Shown: positions 59,936 through 64,000 of the stretch, in pieces | How positions within the stretch are numbered: position 1 is the stretch's first letter | Layout of the letters: each line of letters starts with the position of its first letter | Translations under genes and position numbers: made by a program | The notes under the pieces: generated by a model | What the model was told of the DNA's origin: nothing | What the model saw: only the letters and a program-made list of their open reading frames with translations | The model's database searches: none | NCBI RefSeq assembly: GCF_900103715.1 | Contig: NZ_FNHL01000005.1 | Coordinates: 150,767 to 214,766 of the forward strand | From: Halogranum gelatinilyticum | GTDB lineage: Archaea > Halobacteriota > Halobacteria > Halobacteriales > Haloferacaceae | Length of the DNA: 64,000 bases | Direction of reading: 5' to 3'

Positions 59936-61996
59936 TCACGATCCGTCGCGTCGTTCGACGTACCACGTCATCAGTTTCCCTTGGGCCTTCCGAAGGTGGC
60001 TGTGGAACGTCGACGGGGCGATGTCCATGGCGGCAGCGACGTCTTCGGCAGTGCTGTCACGCGGCCACTCGAAGTAGCCGGCGTCGTAGGCGGCGTCGAC
60101 CGACTCGCGTTGTCGAGGTGTCAGCCCGGCGTCGACGGTAGACGGTTCCGGTTGTGCCGGCTCGACTGGAGCGCGCTGTTGCTTCGATGCGAGTTTGACG
60201 TCGCCAGCCGTCTGGTGAAGCGCGTCGGTGAGCGTCCGAACGCTCGACCCGCTCGCCGTCTCGACGACGAGCCGTTCTGATCCGTCCGACGCGACGCTGT
60301 CGACGACGTTCGCTCCGTGAGCAATCGCGATCGCGAGCGGTGTCGTGCCGTCGAGGTGGAGTTCGATAGTCGACCGGTTCGGTACGCGTGATGCGGCTTC
60401 GACGGTGGGCCTCGCGTCGAGGTCGGAAACCACCGTTTCAGGCTCGCTGCCGATGACATCGACGTATGCGAGCACGGCCGACGCGTCCAGCGGTACGGTC
60501 GATGTGACCGCCAGTTCGGCGTCGCCGTCCTGGGTGACCGCTGCAAGCGGCGACCCTGCAGGGCCGATATCGTAGCCGAGTTCGACGACGGTGTCGGAGA
60601 CGAGCGTCTGTCTCGTCTCGACGGCGTTCAGTGCCATGCCGACCGTCTCGGCGAGCTCTTCGAGGAGTTCGACCTCAGGTTCGGGGAATCCCCCGCGTCT
60701 GTCGGTCCGAACACGGAGCGAGCCGTACACGGTCGTCCCGAAGCGCACGGGTACGGTGAGTTGTGCCGTCTCCTCGTCGGCGTCGTACTGTGTCTCTCGA
60801 ACGGCCTCGTCGACGACGGTCGCGTCGGTGTACCGACTGGTCGTTCGCAACTGGTTCGCGACACCAGCTTCGACCGCAGCCGTGGTCCGAGAGCTTACGA
60901 GCACCTGACCGACGTTCCGGAGGATGCGGTTGATTTCGTCCAGTTCGATCAGTTCCGTCTGGCGACGTTCGAGTTCGGCCAGTCGCTCCTCTCGGTCGGT
61001 GACGTCGTGAAACCGATACATCGTCCCGACAGCGTGACCCCCGGAATCCGCGATGGTGGCCGATTGGATCTCGAAGATTCGGTCGGCGATGTGCGAGACG
61101 ACTGGTTCGTCCCCCGGCACCGGTACCGGGTGAAGGAAGTCGTCGATGTCCCGGCCGGTCGACGTGCGGTTCCCGAGCACCTCGGTGGCCGCCGGGTTGT
61201 GGTACACGACCGAGTCACCCGTGTCGGTCACGACGATTGCGTCGCCGACGTGTTCGAGTGCCGAGAGCCGTCCGAGTTTGAGTACCGACGGCGGACGGTC
61301 GAACAGATCGTAGCCGAAGATGGCCCGTGAGAAGGCGAGCCCGGTCAGGCCGAAGACGTAGGGAGTCATGTCGAGACCGTCGATGGGCTGGTAGCCGAGA
61401 ACTGACGCGAGATTGACGACGAACGGCAGGCCGATTCCCACCGCGAGCAACGACTGTGGCGGCGCGAGGAGCGAGCGCGACTCGCGAACGGCGTGCAAGA
61501 GCAAGAACAGACCGCCGCCCGTGAGGAGATAGGTGTACAGCAGATTGACCCAGTACCACGGCCCAAACTCTTGGTGGGCGATGACGACACCGTTAGCTCG
61601 CACGAGAACCGTGTCGGTCCAGATGAGGTGGTGCCACGAGTTCGTCCAGACGAGACAGAGCGTGAGCGTCGGGACGACCGAGAGAACGCTCATGGTGAGA
61701 GGTCGGCGGAGCGTCTCGAATCCGGTGTACTCGGCGAAGAAGAGGACGAGAAAGAGAGGGACGAACGCGATGCCGATCCATTGCAGCTGTTCCCAGAGGA
61801 CTCGCCCACCCCGCGTCGGGGTGAGTAAGCCACCGGCGTACGCCAGACTCCAGATAGTCGCGACGACCATCAGCCCGACGAACGGCTTCGCAGCCGGCCG
61901 GTCTCGTCGCCGCCACCCGACAACCGCGAGCCACGCGGTAAGCACTGCTGACGTGCTGAGAAGTGTGACGTGGACGAGCGTCGTCGCAAACCCCAT
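59936..61996 (-). CDS. Membrane-bound sensor-regulator: 7TM - PAS - GAF - bat HTH
   Basis: A 686-residue protein. Seven N-terminal helices (about 1-225) have the pattern of the histidine-kinase N-terminal 7TM domain. They are followed by a PAS domain (about 235-345, ALEHVGDAIVVTDTGDSVVYHNPAA), a GAF-type domain (about 365-500), a bat-associated domain and a C-terminal HTH_10 (LTPRQRESVDAAYDAGYFEWPRDS...IAPSTFHSHLRKAQGKL). There is no kinase core, so signal and DNA binding lie on one membrane protein. ATG 61996 is selected; the frame extends to 62140 through AT-rich sequence. Confidence 0.82.
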   Translation of the reverse strand: MGFATTLVHVTLLSTSAVLTAWLAVVGWRRRDRPAAKPFVGLMVVATIWSLAYAGGLLTPTRGGRVLWEQLQWIGIAFVPLFLVLFFAEYTGFETLRRPLTMSVLSVVPTLTLCLVWTNSWHHLIWTDTVLVRANGVVIAHQEFGPWYWVNLLYTYLLTGGGLFLLLHAVRESRSLLAPPQSLLAVGIGLPFVVNLASVLGYQPIDGLDMTPYVFGLTGLAFSRAIFGYDLFDRPPSVLKLGRLSALEHVGDAIVVTDTGDSVVYHNPAATEVLGNRTSTGRDIDDFLHPVPVPGDEPVVSHIADRIFEIQSATIADSGGHAVGTMYRFHDVTDREERLAELERRQTELIELDEINRILRNVGQVLVSSRTTAAVEAGVANQLRTTSRYTDATVVDEAVRETQYDADEETAQLTVPVRFGTTVYGSLRVRTDRRGGFPEPEVELLEELAETVGMALNAVETRQTLVSDTVVELGYDIGPAGSPLAAVTQDGDAELAVTSTVPLDASAVLAYVDVIGSEPETVVSDLDARPTVEAASRVPNRSTIELHLDGTTPLAIAIAHGANVVDSVASDGSERLVVETASGSSVRTLTDALHQTAGDVKLASKQQRAPVEPAQPEPSTVDAGLTPRQRESVDAAYDAGYFEWPRDSTAEDVAAAMDIAPSTFHSHLRKAQGKLMTWYVERRDGS

Positions 61997-62208
61997 TCGT
62001 ACAAACACGACAATTCTTTGTCTCTTAGTTGTTGGTAAAACACCACACGTCCCGTTTTCGCCGTGCTCGCTCCCTCTCGGGGACTGTGACAGATTATAAC
62101 ATATACTTAGATAGTCTCGGATGCTCCATCTGGTATGCAACGCTCGATCGGCGGTAGTCGCTCGGTTGTCGTGGGAGATGTCGAACGGCCGTTCTGTGGT
62201 GAGTGCTG

Positions 62209-63204
62209 ATGCCCTACTACGGCGGCTCCGAGTTGGCGTCGGTGTACGAGGACGCGCTCGGTGACGGGTTCGGTCTGATCGCGAGCAACGTCGCCGAGCC
62301 GAACACGGCCATCGGACTGATGGCGGGTGCGGCCCGCGTCGACTCGGATCTCCTCCTCCAGTTGAGCACCGGTGCCTGCTCGTTCGCCGGGAACGGCGAC
62401 CCCATCGCGGGACTCCGAGCGATGGGGGGCTACATCCAACTCGTCGCCGAACAGTACGACGTCGGCGTCTTTCTCAACATGGACCACCAGACCGACCTCG
62501 GTCTCATCGAACGGCAAGTCGAGTTGGGGATTCCCTCCTCGATCATGGTCGACGCCTCCCACGAGTCGTTCGAGGAGAACGTCGCCCGGAGCAGGGCCGT
62601 CGTCGAGATGGTCGACGAGGCCGACGCGGACATCCTCGTCGAGGCCGAACTGGGTCGGATCAAAGGCGTCGAAGACGAGGTCGTCGCCGACGAAACCTTC
62701 TACACCGACCCAGAGCAGGCCGTCGAGTTCGTCGACCGCACCGGCTGTGACCTCCTTGCCATCTCCGTCGGCACCCAACACGGGGTCGCCAAGGGGACGG
62801 ACCTCGAACTGCGTCCCGACCTGGCAGGACGTATCCAGACGGCACTGCGAGACCACGGACTTCAGACTCCGCTCGTGCTGCACGGCTCTTCGGGTGTCCA
62901 GCCCTACCAGCTGCGTGAGATGCTCCGCCACGGCGTCTGTAAGGTCAACAAAGACACCCACTACCAGTACGAGTACACCCGGACGGCCTACGACTTCTAC
63001 CGCGAGCACGCCGCCGGAATCGTCCCGCCCGCGGACGTCGACGATGACCGAGAGACGTTCTTCAACGACGTCGAGTGGGCACCGAACAAGGACGACTTCG
63101 ACCCCCGAGTCGTCGGCCGCGAGATCCGCGAGCGCATCGCCGACGTCTACGCCGACCTCGCGACGTCCTCGGGGAGCGCGGGCCGTAGTCGGTACGCTAC
63201 CTGA
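62209..63204 (+). CDS. fba: Class II fructose-bisphosphate aldolase
   Basis: A 331-residue zinc-dependent aldolase. [17 protein letters not shown] is the usual haloarchaeal start. Zn ligands are the His in NMDHQTD, the His in GTQHG and the His in LHGSSG, with the Asp of the first motif as catalytic acid. [15 protein letters not shown] is also typical. It interconverts fructose-1,6-bisphosphate and triose phosphates in gluconeogenesis and ketohexose use. GTG 62203 is in frame, two codons earlier. Confidence 0.88.
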   Translation: MPYYGGSELASVYEDALGDGFGLIASNVAEPNTAIGLMAGAARVDSDLLLQLSTGACSFAGNGDPIAGLRAMGGYIQLVAEQYDVGVFLNMDHQTDLGLIERQVELGIPSSIMVDASHESFEENVARSRAVVEMVDEADADILVEAELGRIKGVEDEVVADETFYTDPEQAVEFVDRTGCDLLAISVGTQHGVAKGTDLELRPDLAGRIQTALRDHGLQTPLVLHGSSGVQPYQLREMLRHGVCKVNKDTHYQYEYTRTAYDFYREHAAGIVPPADVDDDRETFFNDVEWAPNKDDFDPRVVGREIRERIADVYADLATSSGSAGRSRYAT

Positions 63205-63293
63205 CCGTGTCGGACGACCGGTTCCCGCCCGTCGGACCGTCTGTGCTGCCTACGTAGTCAGTCACAGCTAGAGTGGCCATCTATTGACCTCCT

Positions 63294-63330
63294 CCCGCGC
63301 GTAAAGTCGCGGGAATCCCACCATGGGATT
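63294..63330. repeat. Transposon-end hairpins
   Basis: CCCGCG-N8-CGCGGG (63294-63313) is followed at once by AATCCC-ACCAT-GGGATT (63314-63330). They lie just past the 3' end of tnpB, as in the right end of IS200/IS605-type elements, where subterminal hairpins are recognised by TnpA and contribute to the guide RNA. Confidence 0.6.
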
Positions 63331-63355
63331 TCAGGCCGAGCGCGGCCCTAAGGTT

Positions 63356-64000
63356 TCAAGACGCATACGTTCCAAGCGTCTCTTGCGTGGTAGCATCGGC
63401 TTGGCTGTCTTGTGGGGCGGTCAAAGGCCCCCCTTCCTCAGCCGAGTCATCGCCATCCGTGTGTTCTCTTGAATGGCTCTCTCCACTGAGGTAGCGGTCT
63501 GCAATATTGAGCGAGGCGTTAATGTCTGCGTGATACTCTGAAACCCAACACTCGTCGTTCGTACACTTGAACGTCGCCTGCTTCGGACGATAGCCCTGCT
63601 CTCCGCAACAGTGGCACGTCTTTGAGGTGTACGCGGGATTCACTGTCTCGACACGAATCCCTTTCTCAAGAGATTTATAACGAATCTGTGCGTGCATTTT
63701 CGCAAATCCCCATCCGTGAAGACGACGGTTCATGAACGAACCGTAGTCCATGTTCTCACGGATGTACGTCAGGTCTTCAAGCACTAAAACGGGGTTGTCG
63801 AACTGGTCAGCGTAGGCGACGACCTCCGACGTGACCGTGTGAAGAATCTGGTCGATTCGTCGCCACAACTCATCGCCATAGGAGTTAGCGATACGTTTAC
63901 TCCCACGCTGTTGTAGGCGTCGAGTCGCCGTGAAGTACGTCTCACGGTGTTGTCGAACTGTCTTGCCTTCGTCGTTCCAGAGGTTGGGTGCAGTCGGGGA
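63356..64000 (-). CDS. tnpB: TnpB (IS200/IS605, IS1341-type), N-terminus outside window
   Basis: At least 215 codons remain open to the right edge, so the N-terminal part is beyond the window. The visible part has RuvC-like motifs (VLVLEDLTYIRE with the catalytic Glu, and the final EYHADINASLNI with Asp). A zinc-finger insert has C-x2-C pairs in KTCHCCGEQG and FKCTNDECW. TnpB is an RNA-guided nuclease that helps retain the element. The C-terminal tail after LNIADRYL is longer than usual (about 45 residues, acidic). No tnpA is visible. Confidence 0.85.
   Translation of the reverse strand, partial: SPTAPNLWNDEGKTVRQHRETYFTATRRLQQRGSKRIANSYGDELWRRIDQILHTVTSEVVAYADQFDNPVLVLEDLTYIRENMDYGSFMNRRLHGWGFAKMHAQIRYKSLEKGIRVETVNPAYTSKTCHCCGEQGYRPKQATFKCTNDECWVSEYHADINASLNIADRYLSGESHSREHTDGDDSAEEGGPLTAPQDSQADATTQETLGTYAS

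Noticed and set aside
1..64000. CRISPR arrays
   Set aside because: No regularly spaced near-identical repeats with unique spacers were found; the repeats at 191-245 and 47664-47699 have no spacers.

Overview
The window is chromosomal DNA from a haloarchaeon. GC content is high, secreted proteins are acidic Tat-dependent lipoproteins (twin Arg followed by a lipobox Cys), and promoters are archaeal TATA boxes placed about 25 bp from start codons. Several families are typical of Halobacteria: bat-type HTH regulators, halocyanin, DUF7521, and sensor-domain proteins. No rRNA, tRNA or CRISPR array was recognised.

Region 1 (about 0.3-17.5 kb) is a denitrification/anaerobic respiration locus. It opens with a NarO-like regulator whose cysteine motif (C-Xn-C-X-C-X7-C) is intact. 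A polytopic haem-copper-oxidase-like membrane protein, a cupin, a MIP18/SufT-like protein and a halocyanin follow. Next come nosZ, a nos-linked membrane protein, nosD, nosF and nosY. The nos genes are followed by a PaaB-like small protein coupled to a NirJ/AhbC-type radical SAM enzyme, and by a CGCGG-motif small protein in line with a second SPASM radical SAM enzyme. Further regulators and a DUF2249 protein close the region. Six copies of a CCGAAC-NN-GTTCGG palindrome lie 44-51 bp upstream of start codons here, which looks like one regulon.

Region 2 (17.8-21.8 kb) is dabB-dabA, an energy-coupled inorganic carbon uptake pair. Region 3 (21.9-32.5 kb) holds a TrmB-type regulator, a five-gene oligosaccharide/peptide-type ABC transporter and a GH3 beta-glucosidase, probably a glycoside uptake and degradation operon.

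Region 4 (32.5-46.2 kb) looks like an acquired catabolic island with long AT-rich spacers. It carries a DAO-type flavoenzyme, a Gfo/Idh/MocA dehydrogenase, two ABC permeases, a fused double ATPase, a substrate-binding lipoprotein, an IclR regulator and a sarcosine-oxidase-like enzyme. A TTTGY-N5-ACAAA motif recurs around the IclR, binding-protein and DAO genes and is the likely IclR operator.

Region 5 (46.3-64 kb) is mixed: a methyltransferase, further bat-type regulators, a wHTH-DUF7521 pair, duplicated sensor-domain proteins, DUF4166/YndJ-like genes, a HemG-like flavodoxin, DoxX, DUF5995 and an eIF2B-like protein. It also has a lipoprotein of the cholesterol-dependent cytolysin family, a membrane-bound PAS-GAF-bat HTH regulator, a class II aldolase, and a TnpB-type transposase running off the right edge.
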